Assembly: GCA_023474015.1 (NCBI GenBank) | Contig: JAMCYN010000040.1 | Span: 1 to 18,721, forward strand | Source of the DNA: Armatimonadota bacterium | GTDB lineage: Bacteria; Armatimonadota; UBA5829 | Length of the DNA stretch: 18,721 bases | Direction of reading: 5' to 3' | In this document: piece by piece, positions 1 to 5,832 of the stretch | Numbering within the stretch: the stretch's first letter is position 1 | Layout of the letters: each line of letters begins with the position of its first letter | Program-made: the position numbers and the translations under genes | Notes under the pieces: generated by a model | Told to the model about the DNA's origin: nothing | Database searches by the model: none | The model's input: the letters and a program-made list of their open reading frames with translations, nothing else

Positions 1-75
1 GCCATCCAACACCATGCGCAATACGTGGTAACGATGAATATCCCTCTGGCTAATACTAATGACCCCATTTCCCAT
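1..75 (-). CDS. Transposase N-terminus (partial, runs off the window)
   Basis: Twenty-five codons are open on the minus strand from ATG at 75 to the window edge. They read MGNGVISISQRD then IHRYHVLRMVLDG. The pattern of a short polar start followed by a helix ending in VLRMVLDG resembles the opening of transposases that begin with a helix-turn-helix (the 'VLR.VL.GR.T..EAA' type of start), which is why a transposase is proposed. The reading frame begins directly inside the end-repeat array, as expected for an IS gene. No clear Shine-Dalgarno site is seen, so the true start may be one of the next codons. Only the N-terminus is present, so catalytic residues cannot be checked. Confidence 0.5.
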   Translation of the reverse strand, partial: MGNGVISISQRDIHRYHVLRMVLDG

Positions 76-121
76 GGGGACATTATCGCTCGGCAGTTAA
101 GGGGGACATAATCGCTCGGCA
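76..121. repeat. Two direct copies of a 20-bp IS end repeat
   Basis: GGGGACATTATCGCTCGGCA (76-95) and GGGGACATAATCGCTCGGCA (102-121) differ at one base and are 26 bp apart start to start. Repeated end motifs like these are usually transposase binding sites. Confidence 0.8.
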
Positions 122-143
122 AGTACAGGTGCGTCCGAAAGTC

Positions 144-172
144 TTGCCAATTCCGCAAGCTGGTGATATAAT
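144..172 (+). promoter_or_regulatory. Promoter of the tRNA-Gly/tRNA-Cys pair
   Basis: A -35 box TTGCCA (144-149) and a perfect -10 box TATAAT (167-172) are separated by 17 bp. Transcription would start near 179, about 15 bases before tRNA-Gly. The -35 box is only about 22 bp from the IS edge. Confidence 0.8.
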
Positions 173-193
173 ATGGCGTATTCGGAATGGCGC

Positions 194-268
<75 letters not shown>

Positions 269-275
269 TTTTCGG

Positions 276-350
276 GGCGACGTAGCCAAGTGGTTAAGGC
301 AGCGGTCTGCAAAATCGCTATCACCGGTTCGACTCCGGTCGTCGCCTCCA
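276..350 (+). tRNA. tRNA-Cys (anticodon GCA), CCA encoded
   Basis: Acceptor GGCGACG (276-282) pairs with CGTCGCC, and anticodon stem GCGGT/ATCGC encloses loop CTGCAAA, giving anticodon GCA. The T arm is CCGGTTCGACTCCGG. The discriminator is T347 and CCA is encoded at 348-350. It starts eight bases after tRNA-Gly and has no promoter of its own, so the two are probably cut from one transcript. No hairpin-plus-T-run terminator is apparent after it. Confidence 0.97.
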
Positions 351-453
351 CTCTTCACCTGATGATCCAAACTCCCCCATCACATGCAGTCGAAACTTCC
401 TCACCTACACGGGCAAGCACGCGCGAATCAACCCTGGCTCTAATCATGAAATC

Positions 454-541
454 TGGCGGAGGGGGAGAGATTCGAACTCTCGGTCCCTTGCGGGACGACG
501 GTTTTCAAGACCGCTCCGATAAACCGCTCTGGCACCCCTCC
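454..541 (-). tRNA. tRNA-Ser (anticodon UGA), CCA encoded
   Basis: On the minus strand, acceptor GGAGGGG (541-535) pairs with CCCCTCC, with discriminator G and an encoded CCA (456-454). The anticodon loop CTTGAAA gives anticodon TGA (codon UCA). A long class II variable arm with a GTCCCGCAAGGGAC hairpin confirms serine. It is convergent with the Gly/Cys pair, with about 100 bases between the 3' ends. Its upstream side faces the amidohydrolase gene, so the 187 bases 542-728 must hold two divergent promoters; I could not assign either with confidence. Confidence 0.96.
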
Positions 542-728
542 GCATGTGGAGGCGCAATCGAATGTCGCGCCCATCGGCAATATTATTGTATACCTGAAGG
601 CCGACTTTAGTCCAGTCCCCGCGCTCTTTCACGAGAATGTTCTGGCCACGGCGCGTGTCTCGTATTCCGGACCGGCGCGGGCATATACAACAGCGAAGGA
701 AACAGTGCGGCTTCCGCATAAAGCGATT

Positions 729-2012
729 ATGATGATATACCAGGCGAGATATGTGCTGCCGATGGATGGCGGGATAATCGATAATGGCGAGGTGATGGTC
801 GACGACGGCAGGATAGCGGCCGTCGGAACGGGGCTGGACGAACAGCATCCGGACGAGCCTGTGCGCGACCTCGGGTGCTGCGCGCTGCTGCCCGGCTTTG
901 TGAACGCTCACTCCCACATAGAGTATACGATGGCGCGGAGCAGGGTTGACGGCCTGAACCTGTGGGACTGGATCAACGCGGTCGGCTACCGTCGTGGACA
1001 GGTCCCGCCGTACGAAGCGCTGGTCGGGTCAGCTCTGCTGGGGGCGGCGCGGTGCGCGTGTTCAGGGATAACCTGCCTCGGGGACTCGTCGTTTTCGGGC
1101 GCGGCGGCGGACGCGATCGAGGCGTTGGGTCTGCGCGGAGTCGTCTACCTTGAGCTGTTCGGGCAAAGCATGGGGGATAACTATGTTCAAGATTTTGCGG
1201 CAAAGCTGGACACAGCAAGTAATCGGCAGGCAGACGCGAGTTCACGGCTGACTTTCGGCTTATCCCCCCATACGATCTACACATCTAACGCCGAAGTGTT
1301 AAAGTTATGCGCCCAAGCTTGCACTGATGCGGACACGCCAATAGCGCTTCACCTGGCCGAAACCGAGGCCGAAGCCGAATATTCCATGCATGGAACCGGG
1401 CCAATCGCCGATTGGCGCGCCAGCCTTGGCTACGAACCGATGGTAAGCGGCCTGCGGCCCGCGCGCTATCTGCTTGATCTCGGGTTACTGCGAAAGGGCG
1501 TATGCCTCGCGCACTGTGTAGATATCTCGGACGATGAGATAGACTTGATCTCGAAGTCCGGGGCAAGCGTGGCGCATTGCCCCAGATCGAACGCTTACTT
1601 GGGCACGGGAATTGCCCCGCTGCAGGGGTTCTTGACAGCAGGCGCGTGCGTGGGAATCGGAACCGATAGCGCCGCAAGCTGCCTGACGCTCGATTTCTTC
1701 GAAGAAATGCGGTTCGCGCTGGGGCTGGCGCGCGCGAATGCGAAGGATGCCGGAGCGCTGACGGCGAAGGAGGTATTGAGACTGGCCACCGCGGGAGGCG
1801 CGGAGGCGCTTGGGCTATCCGACAGGATCGGGACTCTGGAGCCGGGCAAGCGCGCCGACATGGTGGCGGTCGATCTCACTGAGATGATGCCGGAGGAGGA
1901 TATTCACCTCGCGATACTCTTGCGGCGACCCGGCGACGTCAAGCTCACGCTCGTGGACGGGGTGGAGATTGTGAGAGACGGATCCCTGATGGAGCACCGT
2001 AACATTGGGTAA
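729..2012 (+). CDS. Metal-dependent amidohydrolase, SAH/MTA deaminase-like
   Basis: A cytoplasmic zinc-dependent deaminase of the Atz/Trz amidohydrolase family, 427 residues from ATG 729. The metal site is visible: HSH (H61, H63) after LLPGFVNA, H208 in ALHLAETEAE with E211, H262 in LAHC, H283 in VAHCPRSN, and D313 in GIGTDSAAS. The C-terminus has the usual RIGTLEPGKRADMVAVDL strand pair. The family deaminates S-adenosylhomocysteine, 5'-methylthioadenosine or, in some lineages, aminodeoxyfutalosine of the menaquinone pathway; the sequence alone does not decide the substrate. The frame is open back to 546, but the family N-terminus fits MMIYQARYVLPMDGG. GTG at 705, preceded by GAAGGA, is the alternative start. 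The stop overlaps the next gene, so the two are translationally linked. Confidence 0.88.
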   Translation: MMIYQARYVLPMDGGIIDNGEVMVDDGRIAAVGTGLDEQHPDEPVRDLGCCALLPGFVNAHSHIEYTMARSRVDGLNLWDWINAVGYRRGQVPPYEALVGSALLGAARCACSGITCLGDSSFSGAAADAIEALGLRGVVYLELFGQSMGDNYVQDFAAKLDTASNRQADASSRLTFGLSPHTIYTSNAEVLKLCAQACTDADTPIALHLAETEAEAEYSMHGTGPIADWRASLGYEPMVSGLRPARYLLDLGLLRKGVCLAHCVDISDDEIDLISKSGASVAHCPRSNAYLGTGIAPLQGFLTAGACVGIGTDSAASCLTLDFFEEMRFALGLARANAKDAGALTAKEVLRLATAGGAEALGLSDRIGTLEPGKRADMVAVDLTEMMPEEDIHLAILLRRPGDVKLTLVDGVEIVRDGSLMEHRNIG

Positions 2013-2688
2013 GGGCAGATACGTATCGGTCGTGGTGGCCGTGATCGGCGCGGCGATTGTCGCGGGGCTGTTTGTGTTCAACCAGCAGGCACGGAGCTAC
2101 GACCGCTATATCGTCGTGAACCTGCTCGGTCTGATGTGGGTCCCGATGCTCACTATGCTGTTTGTGTTTCGCGAGGAGCCAAGCAAGTTCGGGTTCGCGC
2201 TGGGCTCGTGGAAGCGGATATGGATAGTGCTTGTAGCGCTTGGGGCGGGGCTGGTCGCGCTAATGCTGACGGTCAGCCGGTGGCCGGCGTACCAAGACTT
2301 CTACCCTATCTTCCGCAGGTTCGATGAGTTTCGCGGGTTGTTCGCGAGCTATCCTCGAATGAATCCTTACACGACCGCTCCATGGCTGATGCTTTATGCC
2401 GAGGCCAGCTATGGGATGTATTTGTTTTGCTGGGAGTTCTTCTTCCGGGGGTACTTGCTTTTCGGGCTTCAGAGGTCAATCGGCTGGTGGGCGGTGTTGG
2501 CGCAGGCGATCGGGTTCGGGCTGTTGCATTACGGCAAAGTGCCATCCGAGTTCTATACATCGTTTGGCGCGGGTGTAATACTCGGTATTATAGCTCTGAA
2601 CGCGAAGTCGTTCTTGCCGTGCTTCGTCCTGCACTGGGCAGCGTCGCTGACTTTCGATTTCCTGGTCGTGTCGGCAAGATCCCGATAA
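2005..2688 (+). CDS. CPBP-family intramembrane protease
   Basis: A 227-residue membrane protein with about six to seven hydrophobic segments. It belongs to the CPBP (CAAX protease/bacteriocin-processing, Abi) group of intramembrane glutamic proteases. Motif 1 appears as WEFFFRGYLL (E144, R148), motif 2 as FGLLHY (H175) and motif 3 as LHWAAS (H210). The first Glu of the usual EExxxR is Trp here; CPBP members with WEFFFRG are known, so activity is plausible but unproven. It starts with TTG at 2005, eight bases inside the end of the amidohydrolase gene, with GGAG at 1991-1994 as ribosome site. Coupled translation with the amidohydrolase is likely. Substrate unknown. Confidence 0.82.
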   Translation: MGKGRYVSVVVAVIGAAIVAGLFVFNQQARSYDRYIVVNLLGLMWVPMLTMLFVFREEPSKFGFALGSWKRIWIVLVALGAGLVALMLTVSRWPAYQDFYPIFRRFDEFRGLFASYPRMNPYTTAPWLMLYAEASYGMYLFCWEFFFRGYLLFGLQRSIGWWAVLAQAIGFGLLHYGKVPSEFYTSFGAGVILGIIALNAKSFLPCFVLHWAASLTFDFLVVSARSR

Positions 2689-2693
2689 ACGTG

Positions 2694-2722
2694 TTGACAA
2701 GAAGATGTTTTGGCGGTATACT
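2694..2722 (+). promoter_or_regulatory. Promoter of the STAS anti-anti-sigma gene
   Basis: A perfect -35 TTGACA (2694-2699), 17-bp spacer and -10 TATACT (2717-2722). Transcription would start near 2729, leaving a leader of about 22 bases that begins just before the AGGAGG site. It is a housekeeping-sigma-type promoter. Confidence 0.85.
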
Positions 2723-2750
2723 TTCGGAACGTGTTACAGGAGGCGTCGAC

Positions 2751-3107
2751 TTGGAAGGTATCCGGCTGGAAACTGGTTTTAGAGAAGTTAATGGGACCAA
2801 GATTTTGGACGTCACGGGCGAGATCGACGTCTACACGGCGCCGCAGTTCAAGGAAGCCGTGAACGACGTCTTGACCGGGGGCCAGAAACACCTCATCATC
2901 GATATGGCCAACGTGACCTATATGGACAGCAGCGGGTTCGGCGCACTGCTTTCGGCGACGAAGAAACTGCGCCCCCAGGGTGGAACCGTAAACCTCGTCA
3001 GGTGCACGAGCGCTATCGACAGAATCCTGCGCATCACCAGGCTCAACACGGTGTTCGGAACCTACGACAGCGTGGATGAGGCGGTGGAGTCCACGAAGTC
3101 ACGCTGA
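2751..3107 (+). CDS. STAS-domain anti-anti-sigma factor (SpoIIAA/RsbV-like)
   Basis: A single STAS domain of 118 residues. In partner-switching systems such proteins bind an anti-sigma kinase when unphosphorylated and so free a sigma factor. The core is clear: VTGEIDVYTAPQFKEAV, then LIIDMANVTYMDSSGFGAL. The Ser after the Asp in DSSG (S60, next to S61) is the usual phosphorylation site. The upstream frame is open for 123 codons within the CPBP gene, but TTG 2751 with AGGAGG at 2738-2743 (7-base spacing), behind a strong promoter, fixes the start. The likely partner is the RsbW-like ATPase 460 bases downstream. Annotation from the first ATG upstream would wrongly give a 241-residue protein. 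Confidence 0.92.
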   Translation: MEGIRLETGFREVNGTKILDVTGEIDVYTAPQFKEAVNDVLTGGQKHLIIDMANVTYMDSSGFGALLSATKKLRPQGGTVNLVRCTSAIDRILRITRLNTVFGTYDSVDEAVESTKSR

Positions 3108-3128
3108 TCTTAGAGATTAGAACCCAAC
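3108..3128. repeat. Heptamer-phased repeat directly after the STAS stop
   Basis: TCTTAGA, GATTAGA, ACCCAAC follow each other in 7-base steps starting at the base after the stop codon. The reverse complement (GTTGGGT TCTAATC TCTAAGA) resembles the array at 10023-10043. Confidence 0.5.
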
Positions 3129-3566
3129 TTCGACATTTCAGGTGAGATTTGATCTCGGAGTTGGGACATAGTTACACTACAAGCAGCGTGCCCTTTTTCA
3201 GAGCCGCAGCGAGTTGGCGCTTCAGACCAGCAATTGCGGGAGTTGGTCTACGCCGATAGCACTCAGTATCTACATCTGACCCTTACTCGGCTCCACGGGT
3301 TTGCGAACGACCTCGCCCTCAGTTCCAGTGTGGTCAGGCTGATCGACTTGAGTTGGTCCAGCACAGCCTGTGCCATCAGCTTCAGTCCCGCACATCCCGC
3401 GCCCAAATCCCTTCCGCGTCTCATCCCACTCAGCACCTCAGCGGTTCTAATAGTAGAGGGGAAACGGGTCGGTGTTTCCGAATCTCGGTGGGAATCAGCT
3501 AATGCACACGCGGCCCATGCCCGATAATCATACTGACGCTAAGTCTGTCACGCAGGGAGGCCGGAA
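3108..3566. other. 459-bp intergenic region without a supported gene
   Basis: The first 20 bases after the STAS stop carry heptamer-phased repeats. CCCAACT (3123-3129) and AGTTGGG (3159-3165) form a loose inverted repeat with a 29-base loop and no T-run, so it is not a convincing terminator. Open frames here have no recognisable domain, no good ribosome site and no family-like residues. A GATAAT hexamer (3523-3528) lacks a matching -35. I see no RNA gene. Confidence 0.5.
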
Positions 3567-3986
3567 GTGAGACAGGGCGAAGTAGTGTTTCTGGAGATCC
3601 CGAGTTCGCCTGAATACGTTGCTATTGCGCGTCATGCAATCGAGGGGATTGCGCGGAGGATGAAGTTCACGCCCTCGCAGGTCGAGGACCTCAAGATCGC
3701 GTTTGGAGAGGCGTGCACGAACGCAGTCAAGTACGGCTGCCCGTGCGAGGACGCGTCCAACGTGGAGATCAAGTGCAGCGTGCTCAAGGACGGCCTGTCC
3801 GTGGAGATTCGGAACAGTATTTCGGAGTGCGAGCATCCGCAGGTTCCGGCCCAGCCGGATGTCACGCGTGAGGGCGGATTCGGACTCTACATGATGCGCC
3901 AGTTGGTCGACGAGGTGGACCTGACCTGGAGCAGTGAAACCGCCATAGTGAGGATGTTCAAGCGCACCGAAGCCCCGGCCGCCTAG
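3567..3986 (+). CDS. RsbW/SpoIIAB-like anti-sigma serine kinase (HATPase fold)
   Basis: A 139-residue GHKL ATPase-fold protein of the anti-sigma regulatory factor type. Such proteins hold a sigma factor inactive and phosphorylate the STAS partner. The N box is seen in FGEACTNAVKYG (E48, N52), and the glycine-rich ATP lid in TREGGFGLYMMRQLVDEV (G103-G106). The G1 box, usually DxGxG, is degenerate: IRNSISE stands where the Asp should be. It may therefore bind nucleotide weakly or act only as a binding partner; RsbT/RsbW-like relatives vary here. The start is GTG 3567, six bases after AGGGAGG. It lies 460 bases after the STAS gene and is convergent with the LuxR-type gene, sharing the four bases that hold both stops. 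No sigma factor gene is in the window. Confidence 0.88.
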   Translation: MRQGEVVFLEIPSSPEYVAIARHAIEGIARRMKFTPSQVEDLKIAFGEACTNAVKYGCPCEDASNVEIKCSVLKDGLSVEIRNSISECEHPQVPAQPDVTREGGFGLYMMRQLVDEVDLTWSSETAIVRMFKRTEAPAA

Positions 3987-4273
3987 CGGTGATTCTCTTT
4001 CGCGGCGAACCCCACATCAACCAGGCCCAGCAACGTGGCGCGGCGCATCGCCTGGACTCTGTTCGACACCCGGAGCTTCTCGTAGATCCGTGCAAGGTGA
4101 AAGTCCACCGTCCGTTTACTGCAGACCAGCGACGCGGCCACCTCTCTCGAGGATTTTCCCTCCAATACCAGGCTCAGTACCTCTACTTCACGTCTGGTGA
4201 GGGCTACTATCCGCTCGTCCTGCGTATCATCGTGCGGTTCGGCCGCTTCTTCTCTCCTGATCTCGGTTCCCAA
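3983..4273 (-). CDS. Stand-alone LuxR/GerE-type helix-turn-helix regulator
   Basis: A 96-residue DNA-binding protein that is almost only a LuxR C-terminal domain. LTRREVEVLSLVLEGKSSRE is followed by the recognition helix CSKRTVDFHLARIYEKL (residues 51-67) and NRVQAMRRATLLGLV. There is no receiver or ligand domain, as in GerE of Bacillus. The start is TTG 4273 with AGAGG (4281-4285) seven bases upstream. A strong promoter lies about 110 bases before the start, leaving a long leader. Its 3' end overlaps the RsbW-like gene by four bases on the other strand. The context suggests a regulator linked to the same stress switch; this is inference. Confidence 0.9.
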   Translation of the reverse strand: MGTEIRREEAAEPHDDTQDERIVALTRREVEVLSLVLEGKSSREVAASLVCSKRTVDFHLARIYEKLRVSNRVQAMRRATLLGLVDVGFAAKENHR

Positions 4274-4388
4274 ATTACTACCTCTGTTGTTCGGAGATGA
4301 ACCTGTGGCGCGTGCTCTTTGAACCCATAAATCGACGCATATAAGTCGTCTCGAGCGCTACCCATGCGCTCAGTTGATGACATGTCGG

Positions 4389-4417
4389 AGTATATCAGCA
4401 GTTTTGCTACTTGTCAA
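4389..4417 (-). promoter_or_regulatory. Promoter of the LuxR-type regulator
   Basis: On the minus strand, TTGACA (4417-4412), a 17-bp spacer and TATACT (4394-4389). It has the same -35, spacing and -10 as the STAS gene promoter. Transcription would begin near 4382, giving an untranslated leader of about 110 bases. Confidence 0.85.
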
Positions 4418-4478
4418 GGGCTATAATCATACGCCCCTTCTTCCTAATATTCACACTTTGTGGACACTACTTGCAGCA

Positions 4479-4706
4479 TCAGGCCTTGTGCCAGCCCGCG
4501 AACTCCTCGCTGTCTATCTCCAGGAAAGGCTGCCCTTTGGACTTTTCATCCCGCTCGACGTGCGCGATACCGTCGCACACCCCAAGGAATGTGAACATCT
4601 CCCCCTTCGGCGAGCGCACCTTGTCCATGCGCTTGATGCCGTAGATGCCGGGCCCCGTGCTGGCTATGATGTCTCTGCGGATGACCGCCGTTGGTTTGCT
4701 GTTCAT
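4479..4706 (-). CDS. Small protein of unknown function
   Basis: A 75-residue soluble protein that I do not recognise. The sequence runs MNSKPTAVIRRDIIASTGPG, with further recognisable stretches KGEMFTFLGVCDGI and FLEIDSEEFAGWHKA. It has a mix of beta-prone and charged stretches, a single Cys and no membrane segment. The start is ATG 4706 because AGGAGG lies nine bases upstream; the frame is open 32 codons further but those are in the promoter region. A TATAAT (4748-4743, minus strand) is a likely -10 box. It is transcribed away from the DivIC-like gene and toward the LuxR-type gene. Confidence 0.75.
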   Translation of the reverse strand: MNSKPTAVIRRDIIASTGPGIYGIKRMDKVRSPKGEMFTFLGVCDGIAHVERDEKSKGQPFLEIDSEEFAGWHKA

Positions 4707-4742
4707 TACTGCTGCCTCCTGATCGATGCGCGACCTAATCCT

Positions 4743-4748
4743 ATTATA
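4743..4748 (-). promoter_or_regulatory. -10 box of the small-protein gene
   Basis: A perfect TATAAT on the minus strand about 37 bases before the ATG at 4706. No good -35 box is seen at 16-18 bp, so an activator or an extended element may be needed. Confidence 0.5.
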
Positions 4749-4795
4749 GCGCCTCCGGCTTGTTAAATCGAGAGCTGTTCCGAATAAACGTTCGA

Positions 4796-4824
4796 TTGAC
4801 ATGGGTATACCGATGGGGTATTAT
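4796..4824 (+). promoter_or_regulatory. Promoter of the DivIC-like gene
   Basis: TTGACA (4796-4801), a 17-bp spacer and TATTAT (4819-4824). Transcription would start near 4831, just before the GAGG ribosome site. It is divergent from the small-protein promoter, with the two -10 boxes about 75 bp apart. Confidence 0.8.
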
Positions 4825-4847
4825 GTTCCACACACGAGGCCGTGAAC

Positions 4848-5231
4848 ATGGAGGTTGGCAAATTGAGCGTACAGGCACCACCCCGAAGGACAGCCCCGAG
4901 GGTTCCACCTCGCCGGAAGAGACCGAGGCGCTCGGCGTGGCGGACGATATGGCCGCTGGTCAAGTTCGTGGTCGCGGCCACGGTGGTGGCGCTGTTGCTG
5001 GGCAAGGTGGTGCGGCCGTTCAGACTCTACGACACCGAAACCCGCGCCACTCGGCAGCTCGAACATGACCTCCAAACCCTGCGCATGGAAAACGCCCTCC
5101 TCGAACGTCGGATCAAGTATCTCCAGACCCCCAAGGGAGCCGCCCAGGCCGCGCGCAAGCTCGGTTGGGTCAGACCGGGCGAGGTTACCCTTGTGCTACC
5201 GCCTGAGGGGGATGGGGCTAAGCGGAAGTAG
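4848..5231 (+). CDS. DivIC/FtsL-like septum formation initiator
   Basis: A 127-residue bitopic membrane protein of the FtsB/DivIC/FtsL type, part of the divisome core that links FtsQ/DivIB to septal wall synthesis. A basic, proline-rich cytoplasmic tail (residues 1-30) is followed by one membrane helix (about 34-55, LVKFVVAATVVALLLGKVV). Then comes a coiled coil (about 64-93, TRQLEHDLQTLRMENALLER) and a tail with KGAAQAARKLGWVRPGEVTLV. That last pattern, 'A..LG.V.PGE', is typical of the family. ATG 4848 is eight bases from GAGG (4836-4839); the in-frame GTG 4842 is too close. It stands alone with its own promoter rather than in a cell-wall cluster. Confidence 0.88.
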   Translation: MEVGKLSVQAPPRRTAPRVPPRRKRPRRSAWRTIWPLVKFVVAATVVALLLGKVVRPFRLYDTETRATRQLEHDLQTLRMENALLERRIKYLQTPKGAAQAARKLGWVRPGEVTLVLPPEGDGAKRK

Positions 5232-5265
5232 GTCTTGGGTTCGGGACTTTGGAAGTTGGCTAAGG
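5231..5265. repeat. Heptamer-phased repeat after the DivIC-like gene
   Basis: Starting at the last base of the stop codon the sequence reads in 7-base steps GGTCTTG, GGTTCGG, GACTTTG, GAAGTTG, GCTAAGG, with G at the first position of each and mostly TTG-like ends. A second ACTTTGGAAGT-like stretch occurs about 60 bases further on. Confidence 0.55.
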
Positions 5266-5439
5266 CTGAATATGGGCTTCGGGGTGAGAAGTTTGCCGAA
5301 GCAACTGAACTTTGGAAGTCATGAAGCCGAGGCCGAGGGCACGATCATACCCCGCCGCAGTCGTGGAAGACTTTCGTATAGTGGACTTAGACTGGGAAAA
5401 GGCACTGAGATTAATCTGCGGGAGGAAAACGATCGCAAG

Positions 5440-5817
5440 ATGAAAACGGGAACGCGAAGAGGCCTGATGCACTGGAATTGCATCCTGTGCGGGCTGTTTA
5501 TGCTCTCTCTTGCACTTATGCCCGCATTGGCATCCGTCAGACGGTGGGAAGCTGACTTCTATGCCTCGCCGAAGGGACGTGATTCCTGGTCCGGCAAGTT
5601 GCCTACGCCGAACTCGAGGCGAACCGATGGCCCATTCGCCAGCATGGAGCGCGGATTCGATGCTGGATGGAACACCTGTCGGCGAGTGCGTGAAAACAAC
5701 GTTTTTGTCCCCGATCATGTTCCCGAGTTTGACAAAACTCTGCGAATCATGCAGGATGTAGAGAAACAAGACGGATGGCTGGGCAAGGTTGATTTCAGTC
5801 TTGTTGTGCAACCCTGA
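5440..5817 (+). pseudogene. Internally deleted secreted parallel beta-helix protein
   Basis: A 125-residue reading frame with an N-terminal signal peptide (basic MKTGTRRGL, then the hydrophobic run CILCGLFMLSLALMPALAS). Directly after it comes ADFYASPKGRDSWSGKLP, followed by DGPFASMER. That block is the standard opening of secreted right-handed beta-helix (DUF1565/polysaccharide-lyase-like) proteins, which normally run to several hundred residues. Here it passes within about 20 residues into an unrelated-looking tail ending GKVDFSLVVQP, so the helical core is missing. I read it as an internal deletion that kept the frame. The start is ATG 5440, with GGAGG 14 bases upstream, rather far; ATG 5467 is an alternative. 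It ends 15 bases before the MFS gene and is probably its leader in one transcript. Confidence 0.6.
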
Positions 5818-5832
5818 GGCGGAGATGCGTTT

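Larger units (their letters stand above)
1..122 (-). mobile_element. End of an insertion sequence (ISNCY-like, tentative)
   Basis: This is the 5' end of an element whose body lies left of the window. It consists of the start of a transposase-like reading frame on the minus strand (75 down to 1), preceded by two near-identical 20-bp copies of an end repeat (76-95 and 102-121) with a 26-bp period. An inverted repeat, CCCCAT/ATGGGG (63-68 and 74-79), sits at the junction. Ends beginning with TNTCCCC-like runs and multiple internal copies are known in several transposase families; the assignment to an ISNCY/IS1202-like group rests on the short protein start and is inference. The element's edge would be about 22 bp upstream of the tRNA promoter. 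No target-site duplication can be judged because the other end is absent. Confidence 0.6.

Noticed and set aside
546..728. Upstream extension of the amidohydrolase frame
   Set aside because: It would begin five bases from the tRNA-Ser gene and add 61 residues with no family similarity; the domain starts at MMIYQARYVLPMDGG.
2382..2750. Upstream extension of the STAS frame
   Set aside because: It lies inside the CPBP gene in another frame, and upstream of a perfect promoter and ribosome site that belong to the TTG start.
3123..3165. CCCAACT/AGTTGGG as a terminator for the STAS gene
   Set aside because: The loop is 29 bases and no T-run follows; it is better explained by heptamer-type repeats in both orientations.
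3250..3440. Minus-strand GAGCAGL motif resembling an FAD/lycopene-cyclase start
   Set aside because: It sits in a short frame without a Rossmann continuation or ribosome site; most likely chance.
3234..3527. 97-residue open frame in the gap after the STAS gene
   Set aside because: No ribosome site, Ser/Arg-rich composition and no family-like residues.
5065..5439. Long upstream part of the beta-helix frame
   Set aside because: It overlaps the DivIC-like gene in another frame and precedes a clear signal peptide.
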